Assembly: GCA_947483555.1 (NCBI GenBank)
Contig: CANKMW010000006.1
Coordinates: 1-64,000 of the forward strand
Direction: 5' to 3'
Origin: Myxococcales bacterium
Lineage (GTDB): Bacteria > Myxococcota_A > Polyangia > Haliangiales > Haliangiaceae
DNA length: 64,000 nt
This document shows, piece after piece, positions 41,320 to 50,582 of the stretch (position 1 is the stretch's first letter; each line of letters starts with the position of its first letter). The position numbers were made by a program, and so were the translations under genes. Under the pieces are notes generated by a model. The model saw nothing but the letters and a program-made list of their open reading frames with translations. It searched no databases and had not been told where the DNA came from.

Positions 41320-42956
41320 CGCGCGCGAGTGGCGTCGACGACGCGGCGGGCCAGCGCGCCGAGGTCGGCGCAGGTGATGTCGGGTGTCGCCTCGGCGTCG
41401 TCGGCGCGGTCAGCGAACTCACCGGTGAGCACGCGGGCCGCGATCGCGCCGGCGCGGCGGGCCATGACGACGTCGTAGCGCGGGTGGTCGCCGACGAAGA
41501 GCAGCAGGTCGGGCGACACGCCAAGCAGTCGGGCGGCCTCGACCAGCCCGGCCGGGTCGGGCTTGGCGGCGCCCAGGGCCCCGCAGTAGACGATGTGATC
41601 GACCCGCCCGGCGAGGCCGAGCGCGGCCACCTTCGACTCCTGGGTCGACGCGCGACCGTCGGTGACGATCGCGGTCGGAATGCCGGCGTCGCGCAGCGCG
41701 ACGAAGGCGTCGGCGACGCCGGGGCGCAACGCAAGCGGCGTATCGACCCGGCCGTGGAACGCCTCGACGCAGCGGCGGACGTGCTCGGGCGAGGCCAGCC
41801 GGTGCGGCCGCAGCCAGGTGTCGAAGATGTGATCGTGGTCGCTGCCGAGCGCGTGCCAGGTCTCGAGGAGGGACGCCTCGAGGAGCGCGCGGTCGAGGCT
41901 CGCCGCGTCGGCGATCGCGGTCGCGACGTTCGCGAGCGCGGCAGCGAAATGGTCGCGGCGGTCGAACAGGGTCTCATCGAGATCGAAGGCGACCGCGCGG
42001 ACCCGCTCGATCGGATCGAGGTAGGTCTCGTGCCAGCTGCGCAGCATGATCACGCCGGCGCGGTAGCGGACCTTGCCGATCGGTGCCTCGCCGCAGAGCA
42101 GGCGCACCAGATCGTCGAGGATTGGCGCCCCCGCGGCGACCGAGAGCACCGTGCCACCGCCGAGGCGAGGGTTGCAGTCGGTGAACCGGATCTTGCCCTC
42201 GTGGTCGAGGATGCCCTGCAGGCAGCACGGGCCGATGATGCCGAGTCCCTCGACGACGCGTCGCGCGAGTTCCTCGAGGGCCGGCCACTCGAGCGTCCGA
42301 CCCTTGACCGAGATGCCGGAGTCGGTCGCGAGGCGCTCGCGGATCGACGCGTACAGGAAGCGGCCATCGAGAGTCGACAGGGTGTCGATGGTGTACTCGC
42401 GGCCCGGCAGGTACTCCTGCACCAGCGGCTCGGGGACGCGGGCAAGCACGAAGTCGAGTTCGGAGCGGTCGCAGGCCTTGTGAGTGTGGGCGCTGCCGCG
42501 CCCTGCGCGCGGCTTGACAAACACCGGGAACGGGAGGTTTCCGGACAACTCCTCGGGGTCGAACACGCGGGGTGCGGGAAGGCCGAGCCGGGTCAACTCG
42601 TCGGCGAACCGGCGCTTGTCGGTGCAGCGCGCGAGTACGTCCTCTGGCGACAGCAGCACGCGCACGCCGAGTTGTTCGAACTCGGCGCGGGCGCGGGCGA
42701 CGGGCAGCAGCTCCTCGTCGACATCGGGGAAGACGACGTCGACCTGCTCGCGCCGGCACGCGTCGAGCAGCGCCGGGATGAACGAAGCCGAACGCGCGGC
42801 CGGGATCGCGAGCGCGCGATCGGCGAACTGAAAGCCGACCGACAGCGGGTTCATGTCGGCCGCGACGACCCGGGCACCGGCCGCGCGCAGCGCAGTCAGG
42901 ACGAACGGGGCGACTGCCGAGCCCGCGCCGGTGCGCAGGATGGTCAATGGCTTCAT
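41316..42956 (-). CDS. ATP-grasp ligase / HAD hydrolase fusion
   Basis: 546 residues from ATG at 42956. Residues about 1-320 are a CarB/PylC-like ATP-grasp enzyme: TILRTGAGSAVAPFVLTAL, DVVFPDVDEELLPVA, the ATP-binding FPVFVKPRAGRGS, LVQEYLPGREYTIDTLSTLD, and FTDCNPRLGGG with the metal ligands. Residues about 324-546 are a HAD phosphatase: FDLDETLFDRRD (DxDxT), TAIVTDGRAS, AAKPDPAGLVEAARLLG and FVGDHPRYDV. ATP-grasp enzymes activate carboxylates for amide formation; the HAD part would remove a phosphate. Fusion of the two in one chain is unusual. It is coupled to the PLP enzyme upstream (ATGA) and convergent, with a 4-bp overlap, to the sugar-phosphate transferase. Confidence 0.88.
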   Translation of the reverse strand: MKPLTILRTGAGSAVAPFVLTALRAAGARVVAADMNPLSVGFQFADRALAIPAARSASFIPALLDACRREQVDVVFPDVDEELLPVARARAEFEQLGVRVLLSPEDVLARCTDKRRFADELTRLGLPAPRVFDPEELSGNLPFPVFVKPRAGRGSAHTHKACDRSELDFVLARVPEPLVQEYLPGREYTIDTLSTLDGRFLYASIRERLATDSGISVKGRTLEWPALEELARRVVEGLGIIGPCCLQGILDHEGKIRFTDCNPRLGGGTVLSVAAGAPILDDLVRLLCGEAPIGKVRYRAGVIMLRSWHETYLDPIERVRAVAFDLDETLFDRRDHFAAALANVATAIADAASLDRALLEASLLETWHALGSDHDHIFDTWLRPHRLASPEHVRRCVEAFHGRVDTPLALRPGVADAFVALRDAGIPTAIVTDGRASTQESKVAALGLAGRVDHIVYCGALGAAKPDPAGLVEAARLLGVSPDLLLFVGDHPRYDVVMARRAGAIAARVLTGEFADRADDAEATPDITCADLGALARRVVDATRAR

Positions 42957-44254
42957 CGATGGGCCTCGGTCGCGCGCACCGGAGGCGTGTGCCCGCCCTC
43001 GATCGGGCTGTCGAGGGCGGCGAGCGCGCGTGTGATATCGCGGACGGCGGCATCGTCGATATGGCGGTGCAGCGGCAGTGTGAACAGGAGATCGAAGAAT
43101 CGGTTGGAACTCGGGTACGCCGGATCGCCGTAGGTCGGGTAGTCGGTGGCGTAGCCGCGGATCACGCCCAGGCGATCGAGCGCGCTTCGCTGTGCGGCGG
43201 ACACCTCGGCACGTACGACAACCGGCGCCTTGATGCAGGTGCCGGCGGCGGGATACGGCAGGATCTCGACCCGAGGGGCGCCGGCGAGCGCGCGACAGAA
43301 CGCCTGGTACCGCGTCATGCGCACGGCGCGCACGTGCGCGGCGCGGTCGATGATCGCGACCCCGCACAGCTGCTTGGCGCGTCCGAGCGGCCGCAACTCG
43401 GTCTGCTCCTTCAGTGCCCGCGCGCGCCCGGGCCGGAATACGACGTGGCCGCCGGCGTCGCGGACGAGGTCGTGGCCGACCTCGTCCGCGCGGGTCGGCT
43501 CCATGGACAGCCGCTTCTTGAGGTCGGCGCCGGTCGCCTCGCGCAGCAGCCGGTAGGCGGTGTAGCCGAAACGCGACGACCCGGCCCGGTACACGACGAG
43601 GCTGAGCAACTCGCGCAGTGTCGACGCCGCCGGGCGCTGACCAATTCGGGCGCGGACCGCGGCGATCGCGTCGACGCCGTCGGCGTGGTTGCACACGACC
43701 GCGCCGCCGCCAACCGGGACGATCTTGCCCTCGGAGAAGTTCAACACGGCAAAGTGCCCGTAGCTGCCGAATCGGCGCCCGTCATGATCGGCGCGACCGA
43801 GGAACGTGTAGGTCGCGTCCTCGACGCAGACCACCCCGTGCTGATCGCACAGCGCGCGGATTCGCGCGTTCTCGGACTCGCGGCCGACGTTGTTGATCGC
43901 GAAAGCGGCGAGAGTCCGCGGGCCGATCGCGGCGGCGATCGCGGCGGGATCCGCGGCTAAATTGGGCTTCAGATCGACGTAGCGCGGCTGCAGGCCGGCG
44001 AGCAGGGTCGCCTTAGTGAACTCGTTGCACGAGTAGCTCGGCAGCACCACCTCCCGCCGGCCGTGGGTATGCGCGGCGAGCTCCTCGAGGAGGACTCCCA
44101 GGACGACGACCCACGACGTTCCGGCGGCGGCGGCGCGGCTGCCGAGGAAGGAGCAGAGCGTGTCCTCGAGGGCGGTTCGGTCGCCGCGGAGCAGGCGGGT
44201 CACGACGGCACGCAGGAACACGTCGGAGACCGCTGGTGGAAGGAAGCCCCACAT
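42953..44254 (-). CDS. DegT-like PLP-dependent enzyme, divergent
   Basis: 433 residues. It resembles the aspartate-aminotransferase fold of DegT enzymes: WVVVLGVLLEELAAHTHGRR, EVVLPSYSCNEFTKATLLAG, VDLKPNLAADPAAIAAAIGP, VVCVEDATYTFLG, and the likely PLP Lys in LNFSEGKIVPVGGG. It is longer than typical sugar aminotransferases, with an extra about 60 residues before the C-terminal domain, and lacks the HFIP-type motif. Substrate unknown. It sits between the ATP-grasp/HAD fusion and a GNAT, so an amino compound for amide transfer is possible. Confidence 0.83.
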   Translation of the reverse strand: MWGFLPPAVSDVFLRAVVTRLLRGDRTALEDTLCSFLGSRAAAAGTSWVVVLGVLLEELAAHTHGRREVVLPSYSCNEFTKATLLAGLQPRYVDLKPNLAADPAAIAAAIGPRTLAAFAINNVGRESENARIRALCDQHGVVCVEDATYTFLGRADHDGRRFGSYGHFAVLNFSEGKIVPVGGGAVVCNHADGVDAIAAVRARIGQRPAASTLRELLSLVVYRAGSSRFGYTAYRLLREATGADLKKRLSMEPTRADEVGHDLVRDAGGHVVFRPGRARALKEQTELRPLGRAKQLCGVAIIDRAAHVRAVRMTRYQAFCRALAGAPRVEILPYPAAGTCIKAPVVVRAEVSAAQRSALDRLGVIRGYATDYPTYGDPAYPSSNRFFDLLFTLPLHRHIDDAAVRDITRALAALDSPIEGGHTPPVRATEAHR

Positions 44255-44269
44255 GCTGGTTCTTCTACC

Positions 44270-45196
44270 TCATACCCGCCGCCTGAGCGTGAAGATCGAG
44301 TCGCCCGGTGCGAATCCGACGTGCTGGTACGCACGGATCGCGCGCACGTTCGCGATCTGCGTGCCGATCCCGAGGACCTCCCACGCGCGCGCCGTGGCGT
44401 CCTCGAACAGACGCGCGGTAAGCGCCGCGACGACGCCGCGGCCGCGCTTGGTCGCCGCGACCGCGACCAGCTCGATCCGTCCGTAGCCGAACCCATAGGC
44501 CGAGCGCGCGCCGGCCATGTCCTTGCAGGAGAGGAACCCGGCAATCGCGCCGTCTAGCTCGGCGACCAGCGTTACGTCGTTCAGCCCGAACGCGAGATTG
44601 GTGCCCCAGTCGCGGTAGATCGCGCGGCCCAACTCGACCCCGATGGCTGGATCGCTGTGGAAGCGGCTCATCGTGAACGCATCGGCGGCGAGGACACCGA
44701 GGGCGTCGCCGTCGTCGGCACCGACCTGCCGCACAGCGACGTCGGCTGGCGCCGCCGGCGCCGGCGCCTCGGCTGGCCGAACGTACTGCGACAGGATCGC
44801 GTCGACGACGATGAACCCGGCCTGCTCGAGGAGCTGGACCACCTGGAGGTCGTTGGCATCGAGACGCGTGACCAGGTATCGGTAGCCCTCGCCGTCGAGG
44901 GTCGCCAGCGTGCGGGCGACGAGCTCGGCCGCGCCGCCGTGCGCGCCGGGCGGCACCGCGACGTAGATCCTCGCCGATTTCACGCCGAGCTTGTCGCTGT
45001 CCCACGGCGCGTCCTGCAGCGCGACCAGCGCGGCGGGCGGCCCGTCGTAGGGCCAGCTGAACCAGCGGGCCCCGCCGAGCATCGACGCAGCGTAGCGAGC
45101 GACCTGCCCCGGGGACGCGCCGCGCAGCGCGTGGAGCCAGTACGGAAAACGCTCGAGCACATCGAGGACATGGCGCTCGTCGAGAGATTGGCTCAC
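44270..45196 (-). CDS. GNAT-family N-acetyltransferase with an N-terminal extension
   Basis: 308 residues from GTG at 45196, overlapping the upstream GT4 stop (GTGA). The C-terminal half is a GNAT domain with the acetyl-CoA loop ATKRGRGVVAALT (about 245-257) and AIRAYQHVGFAPGDS. The N-terminal half, with DAPWDSDKLGVKSARIYVAV, resembles WecD (dTDP-fucosamine acetyltransferase) and other two-part GNATs. It would acetylate an amino sugar; the most likely product is made by one of the PLP enzymes in the locus. Confidence 0.87.
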   Translation of the reverse strand: MSQSLDERHVLDVLERFPYWLHALRGASPGQVARYAASMLGGARWFSWPYDGPPAALVALQDAPWDSDKLGVKSARIYVAVPPGAHGGAAELVARTLATLDGEGYRYLVTRLDANDLQVVQLLEQAGFIVVDAILSQYVRPAEAPAPAAPADVAVRQVGADDGDALGVLAADAFTMSRFHSDPAIGVELGRAIYRDWGTNLAFGLNDVTLVAELDGAIAGFLSCKDMAGARSAYGFGYGRIELVAVAATKRGRGVVAALTARLFEDATARAWEVLGIGTQIANVRAIRAYQHVGFAPGDSIFTLRRRV

Positions 45197-46419
45197 GCGC
45201 TCCCCCGGGCGGCCGAGCGGAGCGCGGCGGCGAGCCCGGCGGCGGCGCCGTCGACGGTGAACCGGGTGCGCGCGGTCTCGCGACCGGCCTGGCCGGCGGC
45301 CACGCGCCACGCTGGATCCGACGCGACCCGGACGAGCGCGTCGGCGAGGGCGAGGGGATCGCTCGGCGGCACGATCAGCCCGGTGACGCCATCATCGATC
45401 TGCTCGACCACACCCTGGACGCGGGTGGAGACCGTCGGCACGCCGAGTGATAGCGACTCGAGGATGCTGCGCGGCAGGCCTTCGGTGCCGTGGACGTCGA
45501 GAACCTCGCCGTCGAGTTCGAGTCGTTCGTGATGCACCGAGGGCACGACGACCGCGTCGGCCCCCGCCATGAGCGACAGGGGATCGGGCACGAAGCCCAG
45601 GACGTGCACGAGATCGTCGAGCCCGAGTGCCGCACGGCGCGCGAGCAGCCATCGCTCGTAGCGTGTGTCCCCGCCGCCCCCGGCGAGGACGTAGCGGGCG
45701 CGGACGCCACGCTCGCGGAGGATGTTCGCGGCCGCCAGCAGGTGATGGAGGCCCTTGAACGGCGTCAGCGACGATACCGCGACGAACAAGGTCTCGTCGG
45801 AGCTGGCGAGATCGGACCTGCCGATCCGCTCGCCGAGCGCGCGTCGCGCCGCGACTCGATCGCGGGGAGGCTGCTCGACGACGCCATTGTAAACCACCAC
45901 GGTGCGACGCCGGAACGGTGGAGAGATGCCGCTCTCGAGCGCCCGCGCGACCAGGATGATGCGGGTGGCCAGCAGCTGGGCGATCGCCCAAAAACCGCGG
46001 CCGAAGCCCTCCGGGGCGCCGCGCAGGTGAAGCACGGTCGCTCGCCGGGCGAGCTTCGCCGCCGGGCCGGCGAGCAGGATGCCCCGCGAGGTGTTGAAGT
46101 GGACCGCGCGGAAGTCTTCGTCGCGGATCAACCGGGCGAGCCGGCGCGTGTACGGCGCCAGCGCGCGGACCAAGACCTCCGCGAGCTGGCGCGTGCTCAT
46201 TGCGAGCAGCCGTTTGTTGAAGAGCAGCAGGGCCGGCGGTGCGTCGACGATCCGGGTCGGCACGCCGGCGGCCCGGTAGGCCTCTTCGACAGCGCCGGGA
46301 CCGGGGAAGATTACCAGCGGCTCGATGCCGTGCGAGCCGATCCGGGTCAAGGCCGCGAGGAGGCTCCGCTGTGCGCCGGCGAGCCGGTGGGGAGTATCCC
46401 CGAAGAAGAGCACGCGCAC
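45193..46419 (-). CDS. Family 4 glycosyltransferase
   Basis: 408 residues from GTG at 46419; the frame is open to another GTG at 46512, but the conserved beginning RVLFFGDTPHRLAGAQRSLL follows the later codon. GT-B fold with VHFNTSRGILLAGPAAKLAR, RTVVVYNGVVEQPP, FVAVSSLTPFKGLHHLLAAA, and the donor site EGLPRSILESLSLGVP. It is transcribed with the GNAT gene (GTGA). Donor unknown. Confidence 0.88.
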   Translation of the reverse strand: MRVLFFGDTPHRLAGAQRSLLAALTRIGSHGIEPLVIFPGPGAVEEAYRAAGVPTRIVDAPPALLLFNKRLLAMSTRQLAEVLVRALAPYTRRLARLIRDEDFRAVHFNTSRGILLAGPAAKLARRATVLHLRGAPEGFGRGFWAIAQLLATRIILVARALESGISPPFRRRTVVVYNGVVEQPPRDRVAARRALGERIGRSDLASSDETLFVAVSSLTPFKGLHHLLAAANILRERGVRARYVLAGGGGDTRYERWLLARRAALGLDDLVHVLGFVPDPLSLMAGADAVVVPSVHHERLELDGEVLDVHGTEGLPRSILESLSLGVPTVSTRVQGVVEQIDDGVTGLIVPPSDPLALADALVRVASDPAWRVAAGQAGRETARTRFTVDGAAAGLAAALRSAARGSA

Positions 46420-46540
46420 GAGGGCGCCAGTATGCGCGGCCTCAACGATGTGGTCCAGCGTCGGGACGTGACGTGGCCACGCGAGCGCGAGCGCGGGTGG
46501 CGCTGCAAACACCGATCAGCGCATACCATCCTACATCGGT

Positions 46541-47695
46541 TCACGGCCACACGGTCGGCAGACGCGCCAAGACAGCGGCGCGGACCTCGGGCGACGGCTC
46601 GATGTCGCGATCGGTCATCACATACGGAAACGCGCCGAGAAATGTCTGGTAGCGGCCGACCCGGCCGTCCAACTCGACCTCCGGATTCATCTTGTGAACG
46701 AGCGGAGTTCCAGGATGCGCCGGATCGAACTGCCACACGAACGATGGTAGCGGGTGTTCTTCGGCTAGGAACAGCGCATATTCGACATCGGTCGCGGCGG
46801 GCGGTATCGATGCGAACCACCAGGGTCCCATCACCTGCTCGACGATGTCGAGCGACCGGTGGGCGCCGGCCTCGGGGTTCCTCACGATGACGCCGCTCGA
46901 CGCGAACGTAACCGATGCCATCCAGCCAAGGCCGTGCTCGCGTTCGCCGGCAGCGCTCTGGTGCGGATCCCACTCAACCCACGATCCCCACGTCAGTGTC
47001 GGGTTGGAATGGTATCCGACGAAGTAGCCCGAGCCACACCGATCGACGCGAATGACCTTGGTGAAGGTCACGCGACGGATAAACTTTGGGACATCGAGAT
47101 AGTTGTGGGGAAAGATCGCACCACCCTCGAAATCGAGCGCGGCGACCCCACACCCCTCAAGATAGCAACGGCAGGATGGAGAGGCATTGCAAGGCCCTTG
47201 GCTGATCTCGTCCCACCATCTGGGTACATGGCCGAGGGTCGAGGAGCCACCCGGATGATCCAGCCAATGATCGAACTCGAAGGCGACCTCCACGACGTCC
47301 GGTGTCTCGGTCAGCACGTGTGCTGTATGCGCCGGTTCGAAAAAGGGCGCCCCGAAAAATGTCCAGTCTCCGTACCAGCTGGTGAGGACCGGTTTCCATT
47401 GACCAACGATGTTCAGTTCCAGCATGTGGGCACCGAGTTGATCCGAGCCGCTCACGAGTTGTGGATACGTGACGCGGACGAGGCCGTTGTCGATCGCCAA
47501 GGAGCGCGGGAAGGCCGGGTCACCGACGAGCGTGACCGGCGCGCCGTCGCAGTCGCCAAACGTCAACCCGGTGGTCGACGTCGCCATCCGCCGCGCGTCA
47601 CAGCCGACCAACACGAGCGCACACGTGGCCCACACGATGGGCATGGAATGGAGCACGCGCGCTCCGATTCGACTACGAGCACTCGAAGCACTCAT
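46541..47695 (-). CDS. Orphan lipoprotein inside the polysaccharide locus
   Basis: 384 residues from ATG at 47695 (ATG at 47644 also possible). The signal peptide ends in CALVLVGC, a lipobox. The mature part is rich in Trp, Gly and Asp (SWYGDWTFFGAPFFEPA, YHSNPTLTWGSWVEWDPHQS, WWFASIPPAATDVEYALFLA) and has several Cys pairs (CNASPSCRCYLEGCG). I do not recognise a family. The chain looks like a single large beta-rich domain, as in carbohydrate-binding or carbohydrate-active proteins, but no catalytic signature is visible. It is alone on the minus strand, with a candidate promoter of its own. Confidence 0.75.
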   Translation of the reverse strand: MSASSARSRIGARVLHSMPIVWATCALVLVGCDARRMATSTTGLTFGDCDGAPVTLVGDPAFPRSLAIDNGLVRVTYPQLVSGSDQLGAHMLELNIVGQWKPVLTSWYGDWTFFGAPFFEPAHTAHVLTETPDVVEVAFEFDHWLDHPGGSSTLGHVPRWWDEISQGPCNASPSCRCYLEGCGVAALDFEGGAIFPHNYLDVPKFIRRVTFTKVIRVDRCGSGYFVGYHSNPTLTWGSWVEWDPHQSAAGEREHGLGWMASVTFASSGVIVRNPEAGAHRSLDIVEQVMGPWWFASIPPAATDVEYALFLAEEHPLPSFVWQFDPAHPGTPLVHKMNPEVELDGRVGRYQTFLGAFPYVMTDRDIEPSPEVRAAVLARLPTVWP

Positions 47696-47721
47696 GCGAT
47701 GAGCACAACTACTTCTCATGG

Positions 47722-47750
47722 ATGATGGATAGTAATCGGCCAAGTCTCAA
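47722..47750 (-). promoter_or_regulatory. Candidate promoter for the orphan lipoprotein
   Basis: On the minus strand TTGAGA (-35) at 47750-47745, a 17-bp spacer and CATCAT (-10) at 47727-47722, five and four of six consensus bases. The expected start lies about 20 nt before ATG 47695. The rest of the 282-bp stretch to asnB shows no gene I can support. Confidence 0.4.
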
Positions 47751-47977
47751 GACATTGAAGCCCGCGTTCAATGCCGCCAGGCCGAGCCGACAAGGCCCGC
47801 CGGTCGCCGGTCCTGGCGCCAGCGCACTGCGGGCAGAGCGTTGCCGCGGGTCGTGAGCGCTGGCATCGGCCGCATGACCGGCAACAATGCCAGAACAGCT
47901 GTAGATCAGCCGTCGAGGGCGCTGCGCTCGCAAAGGGAATCGACGGGGAGCGGCCGGTGAGGTAAGACACCCCGCCG

Positions 47978-49816
47978 ATGTGTGGATTCAGCGGAATCGT
48001 GGGACCTGTCGAGGACAGGGTCGCGACCGTCGCCCGGATGACGGCCGCGATCACCCACCGCGGGCCGGACGATCACGGCTACTTCGCCGATCCCCACTGT
48101 GCGCTGGGGCATCGCCGGCTCTCGATCATCGATCTGTCGCCCGCGGGTCGGCAGCCGATGACCAACGAGTCCGGCACCGTACAGCTCGCCTTCAACGGCG
48201 AGATCTACAATTTCCAGGAGCTCCGGCGCGATCTGGTCGCGCGCGGACACGTGTTTCGCTCGCGCACCGACACCGAGGTAGTGGTCCACCTCTACGAGGA
48301 GCGCGGCGACGACCTGGTGATGGCATTGCGCGGCATGTTCGCGTTCGCGCTGTGGGATGCGCCCCGTCGCCGGCTGCTGCTCGCCCGCGATCACTTCGGC
48401 CAGAAGCCGCTGTTCTACTCCCAGGTCGGGGACGCGCTCCTGTTCGCGTCGGAGATTAAGGCTTTGCTCGCCGCAGGGGTGCCGGTGCGCCCTGATCCGA
48501 TCGCGATCGATCTCCTCCTCCGGATCCAGGTCGTCCCGTCGCCCTACACGTGCTTCGAGGGCATCCGCCGCCTCCCGCCGGCGACCCTCGCGGTGCTCGA
48601 GCCGGGCGCGCCACTGCGCCAGCGGCGCTACTGGACCTTGGCGGGGATCGCGCCCCGGAGGATCGGCATGGAGGAGGCGGTCGAGGAGGCTGCGACCCTG
48701 TGCCGCGCTGCGGTCACCGAGCAGCTGGTCGCCGACGTACCGGTTGGCGTCTTCTTCTCGGGCGGCATCGACTCGTCGATCGTGTTGGCCGCGAGCATCG
48801 TCGACGGCCGCCGTCCGCCGAGCTTCACGCTCGGGTACGAGGAGGAGGCCTACAGCGAGGTCGCCGCGGCCCGCCGGGCCGCCAAGGGCCAGCCGACCGA
48901 TCACCACGTCGTCATGATGCGGGCTGCCGACGCCGCGCGGCCGGAGCAGCTGGTCGAGATGTTCGACGAGCCGTTCCCCGATGTTGCCGCGCTGCCGCTC
49001 GCGCACCTCGCGCGCTACGCGCGGGAGCACGTGAAGGTCGTGCTGACCGGTGACGGTGGCGACGAGCTGTTCGGAGGCTACGAGCACCACGTGGTCGGCT
49101 ACTGGCTCGACCGCCTCTCCCCGCTCGACCGCATCCGAGCCACCGCCGCCCGTTTGCTCCTCGGTGCGGCGCGGCGCGGCGGTTCGCGTGCCGACCGCGC
49201 GCGGCGTGTGCTCGGGCCGATGTCGGCGCCGACCTGGCGCGACGCGGTCACCGCCATGCGCACGATGGTTCCCGACGTCCTGCGCACCGAACTCTACACC
49301 GCCGGCTTCCTGCGCGCGGTCGACGGCGCGCCGGCCTCAGCATACCTGTTCGGCGACGCCGGCGGGTTGTTCGCGGTGTCGGGCGATCGTTTCCTCGCCG
49401 ACCGCCTGCTGATGAAGACCGACCTCGCGACCATGGCGATCGGCCTCGAGAGTCGGTGCCCGATGCTCGATCTCCGCCTCGCCGAGCTGGCCGCCGGGCT
49501 GTCGCCGGAGCTCGCGATCTCCGCGCTCGCTGGCAAGCAGGTGCTGCGACGCGTGCTCGCCCGCACCGCGCCGCCGGTGGTGTGGAAGCGAGCGAAGCGC
49601 GGCTTCACGATGCCGCTCGACCGATGGCTCAAGCACGAGCTACGCGCCGTTGTCGCCGACACGTTGCTCGCGCCCGGCGCCCGCGTCGCCACCTACCTGC
49701 GCCCCGAGGTCCTGGCGCGGATGTACCGCGAGCACTGCGCGGGCACCGCGAACTGGCGACGCGTGCTGTGGAGCGCGCTGCTGCTCGAGCTATGGCTGCG
49801 ACGGTTCGCGCGCTGA
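47978..49816 (+). CDS. asnB: Glutamine-hydrolysing asparagine synthase family protein
   Basis: 612 residues. The N-terminal class II glutaminase starts MCGFSGIVG with catalytic Cys2, then THRGPDDHG, GHRRLSIIDLSPAGRQPM, FNGEIYNF and RSRTDTEVVVHLYE. The C-terminal synthetase has the PP-loop GVFFSGGIDSS and VVLTGDGGDELFGGYE, and RCPMLDLRLAEL. It would normally make asparagine. In a polysaccharide locus the same fold (as with WbpS in Pseudomonas) amidates a uronic acid on a nucleotide sugar or glycan, which fits the ugd gene at the start of the locus. The role in amidation is inference. Confidence 0.92.
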   Translation: MCGFSGIVGPVEDRVATVARMTAAITHRGPDDHGYFADPHCALGHRRLSIIDLSPAGRQPMTNESGTVQLAFNGEIYNFQELRRDLVARGHVFRSRTDTEVVVHLYEERGDDLVMALRGMFAFALWDAPRRRLLLARDHFGQKPLFYSQVGDALLFASEIKALLAAGVPVRPDPIAIDLLLRIQVVPSPYTCFEGIRRLPPATLAVLEPGAPLRQRRYWTLAGIAPRRIGMEEAVEEAATLCRAAVTEQLVADVPVGVFFSGGIDSSIVLAASIVDGRRPPSFTLGYEEEAYSEVAAARRAAKGQPTDHHVVMMRAADAARPEQLVEMFDEPFPDVAALPLAHLARYAREHVKVVLTGDGGDELFGGYEHHVVGYWLDRLSPLDRIRATAARLLLGAARRGGSRADRARRVLGPMSAPTWRDAVTAMRTMVPDVLRTELYTAGFLRAVDGAPASAYLFGDAGGLFAVSGDRFLADRLLMKTDLATMAIGLESRCPMLDLRLAELAAGLSPELAISALAGKQVLRRVLARTAPPVVWKRAKRGFTMPLDRWLKHELRAVVADTLLAPGARVATYLRPEVLARMYREHCAGTANWRRVLWSALLLELWLRRFAR

Positions 49817-50518
49817 TCCGTCGACCGGCTCAGCGGTGACAATCGTCGCGACCTGGTGCCCGAAGTTCGACGACGCCAGCACCTCGTACGCGAGCCCGTA
49901 CGCGGCGACGAAGTCGTGGAATGCGCGGAACACGTGAGTCGGGTGGCGCATCGAGCAGAAGTCGGCGAGCAGGAGTACGTCCCCCGCGGTGAGCCTCGGC
50001 GCGAGCATGGTCAGCACAAAGAGGGTCGAGCTGTACAGATCGGGGTCGACGTGAACGACTAGCCGGCGGTTCGCTCGCGGCGCCCGGAGGTATCCGGGCA
50101 GCGTCCGCGCGAATAGGCCGACGTGGAACGTGCATCGCTCGTCGTCGACCTGGGGCGCGGTTCCCCCCTGGGTGAAGGTCCCGGCCTTGATCCCGCCCCA
50201 GTCCTCGGGTAAGCCGGTGAACGTGTCGAACGAGTGGAACTGCGACGTCGGGTGCCGGTTGCGGGCGAGCCACCAGCGCAGCGCCGCGCCGCCGGCGGTC
50301 CCAAACTCGAGGTAGTCGATCGGCTCGTCGTCGAGCCCGCGGGCTTCGGCGACCCGGGCGAACAGCTGAAAGCGGTCGTAGCCGACGTCGAGGTCGAGGT
50401 CGAGGTGACCGCGAATCCAGCGCGACATCTCCATCAGGTACGACCACTCGCGCGCGGCGCGCACCAGCGACAGCGGCACGACGCGGTGGGGCTGGAGTCT
50501 GGCGAACAGGCTTCGCAT
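49790..50518 (-). CDS. Class I SAM methyltransferase, TylF/macrocin-O-methyltransferase type
   Basis: 242 residues. Seen: EWSYLMEMSRWIRGHL, the SAM loop DYLEFGTAGGAALRWWLA, FHSFDTFTGLPEDWG, and the metal-binding VVHVDPDLYSSTLFVL with DVLLLADFCS. TylF-like enzymes O-methylate sugars with a divalent metal. It overlaps the end of asnB by 27 bp (convergent) and stands 64 bp downstream of the GT4 gene stop region. Confidence 0.85.
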   Translation of the reverse strand: MRSLFARLQPHRVVPLSLVRAAREWSYLMEMSRWIRGHLDLDLDVGYDRFQLFARVAEARGLDDEPIDYLEFGTAGGAALRWWLARNRHPTSQFHSFDTFTGLPEDWGGIKAGTFTQGGTAPQVDDERCTFHVGLFARTLPGYLRAPRANRRLVVHVDPDLYSSTLFVLTMLAPRLTAGDVLLLADFCSMRHPTHVFRAFHDFVAAYGLAYEVLASSNFGHQVATIVTAEPVDGSAREPSQP

Positions 50519-50582
50519 ACCCTCGTTGAAGAACTTGCCGACGATGTCGGCAGCCTACGCCAGTCGTCGTAGGCTGTCGAGG

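Noticed and set aside
47709..48054. Minus-strand frames with CxxC and CPQC pairs upstream of asnB, looked at as a transposase or zinc-ribbon remnant
   Set aside because: The cysteine spacing fits no transposase I know, part lies opposite the asnB start, and no inverted terminal repeats or target duplication are visible.
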